Assembly: GCA_025174535.1 (NCBI GenBank) | Contig: JALBUN010000018.1 | Coordinates: 558,001 to 622,000, forward strand | Length of the DNA stretch: 64,000 nt | Direction of reading: 5' to 3' | Source: Cantharellus purpuraceus | Lineage: Eukaryota > Basidiomycota > Agaricomycetes > Cantharellales > Hydnaceae | Shown: in pieces, positions 54,661-64,000 of the stretch | Position numbering within the stretch: position 1 is the stretch's first letter | Layout: the number at the start of each line of letters is the position of its first letter | The notes under the pieces: generated by a model | Told to the model about the DNA's origin: nothing | Databases searched by the model: none | What the model saw: the letters and a program-made list of their open reading frames with translations, nothing else | Made by a program: the position numbers and the translations under genes

Positions 54661-55481
54661 TGTTAAGAAAAGATATGGAGGGGTGTTGTGGGTGAATATA
54701 AAATGATGGTGAGGGATGGTGGCGAAGTAGATTTTGAATAGGGGAGCAATTACTGCAAGGATGCAGATATATGCAGGGTCGATGGAAAGGTGTTGTTTAG
54801 TAGAGTAATGTTACCAAATATCAGAATATTTGGTTAAGAACTGGGACTTCTGCAAAATATTTGAGCAGAAATGGGAATAGCAACACTTTGAAAAAGTGTT
54901 TGCTTAATAGAAATGGATGTAATGATCCAAATCGTTCGTAATTTGAGATAGAAATAGTTGATGCAATATCCTAATGGGATATGCAAAAGATTTTAAATCG
55001 AATAGGTCGTTTAGGAGTTATTCCAGGAACGACAGAAAGTTGACACAAGCTGTTTGTTTGCAGCTTGGAAGGGATTAAGAGTAATCAATCTCCTTCTTGA
55101 TACTCGTACACAGTTGTAGTTAATATACAATTTGACAATCACATGATAAAAAAAGCCTTTTAGTAAGATTGAAACATATGATAAAAGAAATGATGTGGAT
55201 ACTGATAATATGTGATGTCATGGGGAAAAACCTTTTATAGAGAAAGGAGTTTTTACCCATTTGACTTGAGGTTTATGACGAATGGAAATCATCATAATAC
55301 CTCCCTTTTTGAGTAGTAGCCACCCCCGTAGAACGAAAGGATGGCTCACAAAATAAAATTGAAAAACACCTCCTCATCTCTTAATCAAAAAATTCCCAAA
55401 CTTTTCACAACTTTTCCTTATCATAAAACTCCCCCTTCTTGCTCCAATAGATTGTAATATTACCTGAATAAATTCTTGACA
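54661..55481 (+). mobile_element. Solo LTR-C nested in LTR-B, TSD TCATC
   Basis: 821 bp, TGTTAAGAAAAG to ATTCTTGACA, flanked by TCATC (54656-54660, 55482-55486). Close match to 8243-9065 in the same orientation. No coding sequence. Confidence 0.94.
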
Positions 55482-55651
55482 TCATCCTCTATCTCTGTAA
55501 CTGTTGATTACCAGTTCAAGGATCTTTTACAGTTGTGTAACTGTACTTGATTGCACTAGTAGTGATATTCCTGCTTTGGGTGTGAGTGTAGTATCTGCCT
55601 CATGTGACTACAAATCTACAGGGTGAGATTGTCTGTCAATAGTCCTGCCAT

Positions 55652-56392
55652 TGTTATTTGGAAAACTGGACTTCTAGGGAGAAAAAGGAGAGGGGGGAAC
55701 AGAGGGGATAGGAGGGACAGGAGCATATAGGAGGCTCAGGAGGTTTGGAGGGGCAAAGGGGGTAAAGGAGGATGGTTACAGGAATGGAATAGGGAACAGG
55801 AGAAGCCCCTGTGAGTTCCAGAACTTCCTGGACATTATTTCGCTTTTATTTTCATCATTTCATCACCATGGACACTCCCCCCCATCATCATCTCATCATC
55901 CATCCCATCATCAACTCAGGACATTCACAAATGACTTCATTCATTCATAGGACTTGGTATCATATATAAATCATGTCTGTAATGCACTTGAAAAGATAGA
56001 GTAATTATCTCTCACCCATTCTGTCTGTGTCTGAATCTATTCATATCTGGAATAACTCCAGAACGAACACATATTTCTATTAGCTTTTGCATATTCTATT
56101 ATAATATTGCATATCACACTCGAATCTTGAATTACGAAGCCATACAATCACTGGCTACATTTTATTAAGCATTTACTTGAAATCAATTCACCTACTCCTG
56201 CTACCTGCTGAATTAGCTTATATCCAGACGAGGACTTATCCAAATAACTTCAAACTTCACACAAAGATACTATTCAAGCTTGTCTCTCACACGATTGCAC
56301 ATACATCATGTTTCCATCACTGCTCCATTTTCTATTTGACTTCTGCTCATCACTACACCCCAGCAAGGCGAATATTCACATCATTAATAACA
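55652..56392 (+). mobile_element. Solo LTR-D nested in LTR-B, TSD GCCAT
   Basis: 741 bp with perfect terminal inverted ends TGTTATT...AATAACA and exact TSD GCCAT (55647-55651, 56393-56397). Interior: purine-rich start (gggagaaaaaggagagggg), then a pyrimidine- and AT-rich part, no convincing ORF. Only copy of this family in the window. Confidence 0.88.
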
Positions 56393-57083
56393 GCCATTAG
56401 TGCTCTTGTTTAAGTAACTAGTGTGTACTGCCTTTGCAGAGCATTAGAAGCTTGAACTTGTGTGAAGCAGTTGCTAGACTACTTCACATTGCTGTTACCC
56501 ACTTCAGAGTGCCACTGGTTGGATGGTTGGATTCATCCACCTACTTCCTTTAGCCTCTAAGTGCATTCCCCTCTTTTTGGAATATCTGGACCCCTAAGTG
56601 TCCGTGAACTCTAGACTCTGGAAGTCTTATTCATTTCTTGCTGCTAAGAAACGTATTACTTTTCTGCGTATAGTCTGCATTGACTAATACAAAGGATTGT
56701 AACCAAAGTACAAACATTAAATTGTCTGGAGTCATGCTGCAGCAGGGTTTGATATTCTTCTCAGCTGTTCATTCATGGAATTGTGGTGATTTAGAGTTTG
56801 CCCTAACACCATAATTTGTGGGTTCCAAAACAGAAGCTGTTCTGACAAGTTGGTGTCCATATGGTCATCTTGTTCATATGGTTCCAGAGGGGGACGGCTC
56901 TCAGTTGTCCCCAATGTGGTTGTGGTATCCTCATCCACTTGAATGGATGAGGAGGATGCAATTGCTACCACAGCATCCCAATTGAGTTCACAATTAAGTT
57001 GATTGTGACCTAAATGGTCAGCAAGAGAGTGTTTAGCAGCTTTATGAGCTGCTTGGGAGACTCCCTGAGTCTCCTGCTTTTGC

Positions 57084-59595
57084 TTACCAACCCTAGCAGG
57101 CTGGTTAAATGCTGCTCCAGAGGCAATGTGTTTAGCAAACTCCTCTAATATAGCAGCACAATCAGAGGTGATGCCTCCTGATTGCCCAAACCAGAGTGCA
57201 AGCTCTAATTCAGTATGTTCTTTGGGGGAGTGATTCCCCCAATCATACACTCCAGTGACTGAAGCACAAAAGGTGTCACCAAGAGTTGATGAGAACTTTT
57301 GACCACTGGTCAATAATTCCCAGTGGCTGGGATTCTGGAACATAGTCCAGAGGTTCTTCTTGAACACAGAAGAACCCTTCTTGGGAGTGGCCTTTTGCAG
57401 CCACATCCAGATGTCCACATCAGACAAGTTCAGAGCACCATCCAACTCCTGTTGGATGGCTGGGGAGACCCCATTAGGGTTTACTTGCCACCCCTGTATG
57501 AGGGCAAGTGTGTCTACCAGTGTGGTTGGTAGAGTGATGATAAGACTTGCATTATCAGTGTGAGCCAGCAGAGTCATTCTCTTGATGACTCTGCACATCG
57601 GTACAGTCTGTTCTGCAAATGGTGTGGCCAATGCCTTTTTATGGAGTGATACAAACTCCAGAGTGTCTGTATCACAGATGTCAAACCAGTCTGCCCTGAT
57701 AGGGGTGGACTTGCCCAGAGGTTGTGGCAGGTGGCCAGTGACTGCTCTGGGGGGGTCAGCCGCAGTCATGAACCACAGTGCCCATTTGGGGAATGATTTC
57801 CCCACATTGGCATGCTTGAGAGCATGCCTGAAATCATCCCAGCATTTGCAATAATTTGTACACTGGGCTTCTTCCAGCATCTTCAACACTGGGTCTTTTA
57901 AGGTATGGCTGGTGTCACCAGCCATGTTTTGGAACCCGCAAAATTATGGTGTTAGGGCAAACTCTAAATCACCACAATTCCGTGAATGAACAGCTGAGAA
58001 GAATATCAAATCCTACTGCAGCACAACTCCAGAAACGATTTAACGTTTGTACTTTGGTTACAATCCGTTGTAATGGTCAATGCAGACAATACGCAGGAAG
58101 GTAATACATTTCTTAGCAGTAGGGAATGAATAAGACTTCCAGAGTCTAGAGTTCATGGACACTTAGGGGTCCAGATATTCCAAAAAGAGGGGAATGCACT
58201 TAGAGGCTAGAGGAAGTAGGTGGATGAATCCAACCGTCCAACCAGTGACACTCTGAAGCGGGTAACAGCAATGTGTGAAGTAGTCTAGCAACTGCTTCAC
58301 ATGAGTTCAAGCTTCTAATGCTCTGCAAAGGCAGTACACACTAGTAACTTAAACAAGAGCACTAATGGCAGGACTATCAACAGACAATCTCACCCTGTAG
58401 ATTCGTAGTCACGCGAGGTAGATACTACACTCACGCCCAAAGCAGGACAATCACTACTTCGAGTGCAATCAAATACAGTTACACAACTGTAAGTGACCCT
58501 TGAACTGGACAATCAACAGTTACTGAGATATAGAGGATGACACTGTATGTCACTCTAGTCACACTGATGTGCAAATGATGGGGTAGAAAATGGTTATTTA
58601 TTCAGAGGCAGAATGGGCTCCTTTTATATTGTATTTACAGGAGCTGACTAATACTACTGGAAACTTCTACCTATTAATAGATGGAAACTACTGGAAGCTA
58701 GTGGAATATGTGAGAAGGGGGTGGAAGTTTCCTAGCCAATGAGCTGCTTGGATTTGCTCTGACTCATGGCATGAGTCATGGATGGAGTCATAGTGTGACT
58801 CAGAGCAGGAGTCATAGTATGAGTAATCACAGGAGTCATGGTATGAGTCATGGAAGGAGTCATAGCATGAGTCATGGCAGGAGTCATTGCATGAGTCACC
58901 ATTACTCAAATAACTCGGTCAATACTTCGTTTCCCAGGCTGATTAGCACAGCTATGGGTAGGCATGGCTTCTATTGAACTCTCCACTGAAAATGGAGTCA
59001 GGAGGTGCAGTGGTTGCGAAGATATTGAGGATTTACTGGCAGTGGTGACCAGATTGAGTCGGAGATTGAAATGAGTCATGTGATTGAAAATGAGTCAGTT
59101 GTCCGGGTGACTCCGGCTGACTTTGAGGCTGCTGACATCTGCGAAGGTTTGTGGGTCCATGTGGGTCCCAAAACTTTGCCCAGCAGAACAATAAGTTTGT
59201 AGACTCATTTCTGCATGGAAAATTCCCGAAAAAATATGAAAAAATAGAGAATATTTGAATGGCCCTGAATCAAGAGAAAGCAGCAGATATATGCTGATAT
59301 TTTAAGGCCATCAAGCGGAATTGTACAGTTTCAGGACTTTAAACAAGATCTTTTTAAGGGAAAACCAGTTCCCATACAAGCCATATATTCCTTGAGAGCA
59401 TGCCTGAACTTGTCCAAGCATTTGCAATAATTTGTACACTGGGCTTCTTCCAGCATCTTCAACACTGGGTCTTTTAAGGTATGGCTGGTGTCACCAGCCA
59501 TATATTCCTTGAGAGCATGCCCAAAATTGTCCCAGCATTTGCAATAATTCATACACTGGGCTTCTTCCAGCATCTTCAACACTGGGTCTTTTAAG
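57084..59595. repeat. Left arm of second inverted repeat (with LTR-A inside)
   Basis: 57084-57924 is the complement of 60423-61263 (coordinates sum to 118347). After skipping LTR-A plus one TSD, 59384-59595 is the complement of 60211-60422 (sum 119806). Arms are about 1.05 kb and near-identical; I noted only two differences, near the outer edge. The right arm has no LTR, so LTR-A arrived after the duplication. Confidence 0.9.
57925..59378 (-). mobile_element. Solo LTR-A with TSD AGCCA
   Basis: Plus strand TGTTTTGGAACC...GGTTCCCATACA... ending cccataca at 59378; exact AGCCA at 57920-57924 and 59379-59383. It has the longest TGACTCA-type array among the LTR-A copies (58750-58905). Inserted in the 117-bp repeat region of the LTR-E element ORF. 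Confidence 0.95.
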
Positions 59596-59640
59596 GTATG
59601 GCTGGCATCACCAGCCATATATTCCTTTCAAAGCTGATCA
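59384..59640 (-). pseudogene. 117-bp tandem repeats upstream of the LTR-E ORF
   Basis: Two units of a 39-codon repeat on minus (EYMAGD.SHTLKDPVLKML, EEAQC.NYCKC.D.F.HALK), contiguous with 57924 once LTR-A is removed. The left copy ends shortly after at 59596-59640, where similarity to the right arm stops. Units differ by a few residues (WDN, LDK, WDD). Confidence 0.75.
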
Positions 59641-59689
59641 ATCTCAGCTTTAGGTGCATTATGCCTACATTCCACGTCAGTCTCATTTG

Positions 59690-60210
59690 ACCATATGTGC
59701 TGAATGATGAGATGAGATTCCTGAAACAGGAAGTGAAGTCATTTTATGACTTTGGGAACAATGACAAGCAAGAGTGGCTTGTCGATGAAATCATCGCTCA
59801 TTGATGGATAAGTGACACATATGTATTGCACTTAATTGAGGCCCAAAATGGAAGCCAACTATATCTTTCCACTGCTTCAGTGGCAAGAGCATTAAGAGTC
59901 ACATGGCTGTGACTTATATGTGACATTGGAGATGATGTCACGACACCTTATCATGAAGACTACAATAAGATGTACAAGGATAACTTGGACCTGTTTGTGC
60001 AGGTCTAAGAACTCAAAGGACTTCTTGACAATGAGAAGTCCAAAGTAACTTGTCTCAGAGACGAGTTAAGAACACTGAAGGAGGCTGCTGATAGAGCACC
60101 TCCTATGTTCAAAACCAAGCTCATGACGGTGTGCTTGGCCCCAGTAGCATCACTATCACATGCTATGGCAGGCAAATCATTGCCTGCCATTATGCCATCA
60201 CAGTCCATGG
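59690..60210 (+). pseudogene. Coding remnant between inverted arms
   Basis: Plus-strand frame with three stops: FGNNDKQEWLVDEIIAH, TYVLHLIEAQNGSQLY, CDIGDDVTTPYHEDYNKM, ELKGLLDNEKSKVTCLRDEL (a likely coiled coil), AMAGKSLPAIMPSQSMA. It runs into the right-arm ORF with a frame change and probably belongs to the N-terminal side of the same retroelement protein. Family not recognised. Confidence 0.4.
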
Positions 60211-61263
60211 CTTAAAAGACCCAGTGTTGAAGATGCTGGAAGAAGCCCAGTGTATGAATTATTGCAAATGCTGGGACAATTTTGGGCATGCTCTCAAGGA
60301 ATATATGGCTGGTGACACCAGCCATACCTTAAAAGACCCAGTGTTGAAGATGCTGGAAGAAGCCCAGTGTACAAATTATTGCAAATGCTTGGACAAGTTC
60401 AGGCATGCTCTCAAGGAATATATGGCTGGTGACACCAGCCATACCTTAAAAGACCCAGTGTTGAAGATGCTGGAAGAAGCCCAGTGTACAAATTATTGCA
60501 AATGCTGGGATGATTTCAGGCATGCTCTCAAGCATGCCAATGTGGGGAAATCATTCCCCAAATGGGCACTGTGGTTCATGACTGCGGCTGACCCCCCCAG
60601 AGCAGTCACTGGCCACCTGCCACAACCTCTGGGCAAGTCCACCCCTATCAGGGCAGACTGGTTTGACATCTGTGATACAGACACTCTGGAGTTTGTATCA
60701 CTCCATAAAAAGGCATTGGCCACACCATTTGCAGAACAGACTGTACCGATGTGCAGAGTCATCAAGAGAATGACTCTGCTGGCTCACACTGATAATGCAA
60801 GTCTTATCATCACTCTACCAACCACACTGGTAGACACACTTGCCCTCATACAGGGGTGGCAAGTAAACCCTAATGGGGTCTCCCCAGCCATCCAACAGGA
60901 GTTGGATGGTGCTCTGAACTTGTCTGATGTGGACATCTGGATGTGGCTGCAAAAGGCCACTCCCAAGAAGGGTTCTTCTGTGTTCAAGAAGAACCTCTGG
61001 ACTATGTTCCAGAATCCCAGCCACTGGGAATTATTGACCAGTGGTCAAAAGTTCTCATCAACTCTTGGTGACACCTTTTGTGCTTCAGTCACTGGAGTGT
61101 ATGATTGGGGGAATCACTCCCCCAAAGAACATACTGAATTAGAGCTTGCACTCTGGTTTGGGCAATCAGGAGGCATCACCTCTGATTGTGCTGCTATATT
61201 AGAGGAGTTTGCTAAACACATTGCCTCTGGAGCAGCTTTTAACCAGCCCGCTAGGGTTGGTAA
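60211..61263 (+). pseudogene. Duplicate of the LTR-E element ORF, right arm
   Basis: Plus-strand copy of 59595-57084 with three 39-residue repeats followed by the same body (HANVGKSFPKWALWFM to GAAFNQPARVGK). It ends at 61263, where the sequence changes to unrelated CpG-rich DNA, so the C-terminal tail is missing and the frame runs on into non-homologous codons to 61456. Some 350 codons remain fully open. Confidence 0.7.
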
Positions 61264-61827
61264 AACTCACCTCTGTCAAACACTGCTTCTCTGCCTGGAA
61301 GGAACTTCTCACGCACATCACAGAAAGTCTCCCAATAACTCTGATGGCGTATGTGCCTACAAAGCATCAATGAGGTGTGAAACTAACCCCACAATAGGAG
61401 CGACGGCATACTTCCGGACTGGTTCTCCCTCCCTTCGGAGACATCGTACAAGTTAAGAAGGTCTTCCCGAGCTACACTTAAGCCTTTGCGATCAGATGCG
61501 GCCAAACGACAGATTTTGTAAAACCATTGATGCTCTCTCGCAGGCGACGAATTGGGAATGCAGATTTTAAGAATCTGACCGCAATAGCAAAAGAAAGTGA
61601 GACAGTAAAATGGTGGTTCGGAACGCTCGAGCAATCTGAATAGAACTCCTGGGCCGTCTTAACCTTCTTGTGTCCAGGCATATCAACTCCCACAATCGTC
61701 ATGTTCCTGGCTATCCTCGATACACCTGTGTCGGGTAATACAGTCCCGAGTGGAAATGCTCGCAAATCGATCATCTCATTGACCCCGCCTCTAATTTGGT
61801 AACCCAATCATATGCCCTGTAAACTAG
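61264..61827 (-). other. Unassigned host sequence, possible gene 5' exons
   Basis: CpG-rich. On minus, frames such as FCDVREKFLPGREAVFDRG (near 61260-61310) and MIDLRAFPLGTVLPDTGVS (about 61770) could be exons of a gene cut by the retroelement, but I cannot join them with confidence or name a family. Confidence 0.25.
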
Positions 61828-64000
61828 CTACTTCACATTCTTGCAATAATCAAGATGGTCCACAGCCGATGCAGAGGATATGTCGGGGTTACCCCACCAC
61901 TGAAGAGAAATGGGCCTCAGATACATGGTTAGGTATAATTCCCAATCATGCTCACCGTGGGAAAAGGGCGAGAGACGCCACTTGCACCAAATACCGCAAA
62001 AGTAAGAACAAAGATCAGCACTTGTACACCACCATCCAAGGCTCCCCCAAGGAGCTATTCCAAGCAATCAGAATTCTCTTCCGTTGTCAAGCCAGACAGA
62101 AAGCTACACACGTAATTAAACTTGCGATACCACCTGCATCACATGAGACAAGTCATGTAATCAGTCATGAAATTGGAACTGCTTACCCCGGATAACGTTG
62201 CCGGGCCCACACTTGTGAGACGACGCCAACTAAAATTCCTGACAAAACTGTGGAACTGACCCCTGACGATAGCCATCCTGTGTACTATGCACATCCTAAT
62301 AAGGCTCTGTGAAACATATATTAGAGAGCCTCGTACCATGTAGATCACGGGAAGGACAATCTTGTCGACTTGGACAGGTCCGATCTTGGGCCAGCGCTAG
62401 ATTGAACCTTTCAGTAGGAAGCAAGGTTTCCAAGCATTTAGACCAGCCTTCCATACGAGCCACTGGATAGAAGTGGGAATCATTCCGAGCACCTGAAAAG
62501 CTGATGGAATTCAAGGAACGCATGTGCGTTGATAAGATCACTTACAAGGCCAATTGGAACCCATACATATGGCCCATTCCTAGCATATAGTTGACCCGCG
62601 AGCGACCAAGTAACCGCGGCACTGTTGAGAGACTGGACAGCTTGACCACCTGACAAAATGGTAGTTTGTATCGGTGTCGTTTGATGTTCTAGGTGTGGAT
62701 ATAAATTCAAAACGCACTCCAAATGTTCGTCCCAATAGGATCCAAGAGGACTTGACGCTGGTTTTGCGTGACCGCAGTCATGACTATGTAGTTGACAAAG
62801 GCGCCGAGGAGCGTCCCCCATACTTGCGTGATGACCATCACCCGGGGCGGGATCTTAACTAAAAAACTTTCATGAGACACAGAAAGTTACAAGATGCTTG
62901 TAGCATGACTTACGATACTGTCCTATTTTCAAGTCACCAGCAAGGTTGATTGACGTAGCAATCACGTCGTGTGACCACATGGAAAACTAATCAGCTCATT
63001 CATTAGAAAAGATACGCTACCTCTCCCACAGCCCACGCACGTAAAGATTTGCAACGGGCTTTCCAGGATGCATGGCACCAGCAGCCATCTTCATCTGCCG
63101 GGAGAAGGATAAATATGTATTCCCAGGTTGAACATAACGCGGATACCAGTTGATTGGTTGCGATCCCGTTACCAAGTCTGGCAACAAGTAGATTCGAAAA
63201 TGGCTAGATGTGACATCTTATGCGATGCTGTCCAAGGCGAGAGAAATCTGAAGGCTTACAGCGATGAACGCTACATATGAGCCGCATGTCAGTGTGATAT
63301 CTCATGAAACATATATCTCGCGGACCCCCTAACAAAAGGGCAGCAATATAGCCCCACCACGGTAGCGTTGTATCGCCTAGAATAGTGACTCTCAGCCTCA
63401 TTTCAAGAAACGATACAAGAATCTCCTAACCAGTGAGTACGACAACCAAGCCTGAGAAGTTATCAGCACGTTATGGTTCCCAAGTGTACAAGCGTGCGCA
63501 CCTGCAGAGAAAGCTAAAACCAATAACAACGCATACCACCACCATGGGACTTCTTTGTATTTCTGCAGAGCCTATAAATTATGAGAAATGGAATGAGATG
63601 CAACTCGGCCAAACACAGAACTATATGAAGTGGACGGACCACCCAGTGTCGATCCGGTTGCGTCCCTGTCCTGGCCTGGTTGAAAGAGTCCTTCACATAC
63701 CCCGACCAGAAAAATAGACAGTGGGCAATGAGTCCTCCGATGGCCCAAGTTGCTGTCATGTTCAACCACACATTGGCTCCCGTGAGATAGGGACGTCCTT
63801 CAATTTCATATGCCGTCTGATTTAACGTGAAGGTCGGTCCAAAGACGAAAGTCTGGTTATATACGGCGCCTTTGGCAGAAAAAATACTTGTGGAGAGCAT
63901 GGGAAACGAAAGAGACTGAAACGAGACAGTCAAATATTATGCAGCTAGAAGGTTAAATTTTCTGGACATGCCTGCCAAGTGTTGCTGTAATAGATTGCTG
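61828..64000 (-). CDS. OPT-family oligopeptide transporter, 5' end off window
   Basis: Seventeen minus-strand exons join in frame to a stop at 61830-61828. Exons: >64000-63972, 63915-63640, 63571-63502, 63451-63431, 63376-63326, 63270-63260, 63203-63147, 63094-63041, 62986-62914, 62858-62718, 62649-62546, 62492-62457, 62396-62337, 62284-62187, 62133-62112, 62054-61956, 61899-61828. Family blocks: FPMLSTSIF, TWAIGGLIAHCLFFW, YKEVPWWWY, GDTTLPWWGYIAALLLG, LGNGIATNQL, SMWSHDVIATSINLAGDLK, QSLNSAAVTWSLAGQLY, RWPKIGPVQVD, GGALDGGVQVLIFVLTFAVF, FPTWWGNP. OPT proteins are polytopic proton-coupled importers of small peptides or related compounds. First visible intron (63971-63916) is GC-AG. No stops or shifts seen. 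Confidence 0.88.

Larger units (their letters stand above)
53867..56832 (+). mobile_element. Solo LTR-B with TSD GAAGC, twice interrupted
   Basis: TGTATGAGAACCACC (53867) to GGTTCCAAAACA (56832) with exact GAAGC at 53862-53866 and 56833-56837. The LTR itself is split by two later insertions: LTR-C at 54661-55481 and LTR-D at 55652-56392. Without these and one TSD copy each, its length matches other LTR-B copies (about 1.39 kb). Confidence 0.95.
53842..57924 (-). pseudogene. Unrecognised ORF of the LTR-E element, split by LTRs
   Basis: Main part at 57924-56833 on minus: MAGDTSHTLKDPVLKMLEE, CWDDFRHALKHANVGKSF, WALWFMTAADPPRAVTGHLP, RVIKRMTLLAHTDNASLI, DVDIWMWLQKATPKKG, LALWFGQSGGITSDCAAIL, then a polar tail. 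Solo LTR-B interrupts it after SEQL; beyond the LTR the frame resumes HKELYD and stops at 53844-53842, 29 bp before the polypurine tract. Solo LTR-A cuts the N-terminal side at 57925. I do not recognise the family: no RT, integrase, protease or zinc-knuckle motif is visible. Being the last ORF of a retroelement it may be gag-like or accessory. Confidence 0.65.

Noticed and set aside
62396..62492. An additional GC-AG intron after GTATGGAAG in the OPT gene
   Set aside because: A normal GT donor (GTATGG) three codons earlier keeps the frame and the family sequence, so the canonical choice was preferred.

Overview
The window looks like a transposon-choked segment of a basidiomycete (Agaricomycete, mushroom-type) genome. 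Four things point there: an oligopeptide-transporter gene with many introns of about 50-60 nt; tandem DUF6533-type seven-helix membrane protein genes; a decayed MUB1/samB-type MYND zinc-finger gene; and chromodomain Ty3/gypsy elements. The species is not identifiable by eye. I name the repeat families locally: G1 and G2 (Ty3/gypsy), copia-1/2/3, and LTR families A to F.

Layout. 1-22.6 kb is CpG-poor and almost all dead retrotransposon: G1 and G2 gypsy pieces, solo LTR-A (5002-6402), solo LTR-C (8243-9065), a samB/MUB1 pseudogene (9.8-11.8 kb), a minisatellite (11.93-12.95 kb), and a near-identical 2.18-kb inverted repeat (1-2176 / 15062-17237). 22.6-32.1 kb and 36-39.9 kb hold a tandem array of DUF6533 genes in four copies (one probably near-intact, one frameshifted with an inverted 3' end, one split by a solo LTR, one fragment), with HET-like fragments. 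Two near-identical copia elements with different target-site duplications sit at 32117-35934 (+) and 39996-43813 (-). 43.8-53.2 kb holds a truncated copia-3 fused to a deleted G2 gypsy (G2a, minus). Head-to-head with G2a is the 3' end of a second G2 (G2b, plus), which carries an intact 589-codon antisense ORF with a Zn2Cys6-like cysteine pattern. 53.6-61.3 kb is a nest: an LTR-E element with an unrecognised ORF, interrupted by solo LTR-B, which is itself interrupted by solo LTR-C and solo LTR-D, followed by an inverted duplication of that ORF. From 61.3 kb to the end the DNA is CpG-rich, and the minus strand encodes an apparently intact OPT-family transporter running off the window.

How it fits together. 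Nearly every LTR copy is solo, and seven have an exact 5-bp target-site duplication (an eighth differs at one base), so LTR-LTR recombination has been active. CpG-poor tracts with Arg-to-Cys/His/Trp/stop-type changes suggest CpG methylation and deamination of silenced DNA. The most interesting items are the antisense Zn2Cys6-like gene inside the G2 gypsy lineage, the twin copia copies that share a broken reverse transcriptase yet have separate insertion sites, the bZIP-like site array in LTR-A, and the unidentified 39-residue-repeat ORF of the LTR-E element.
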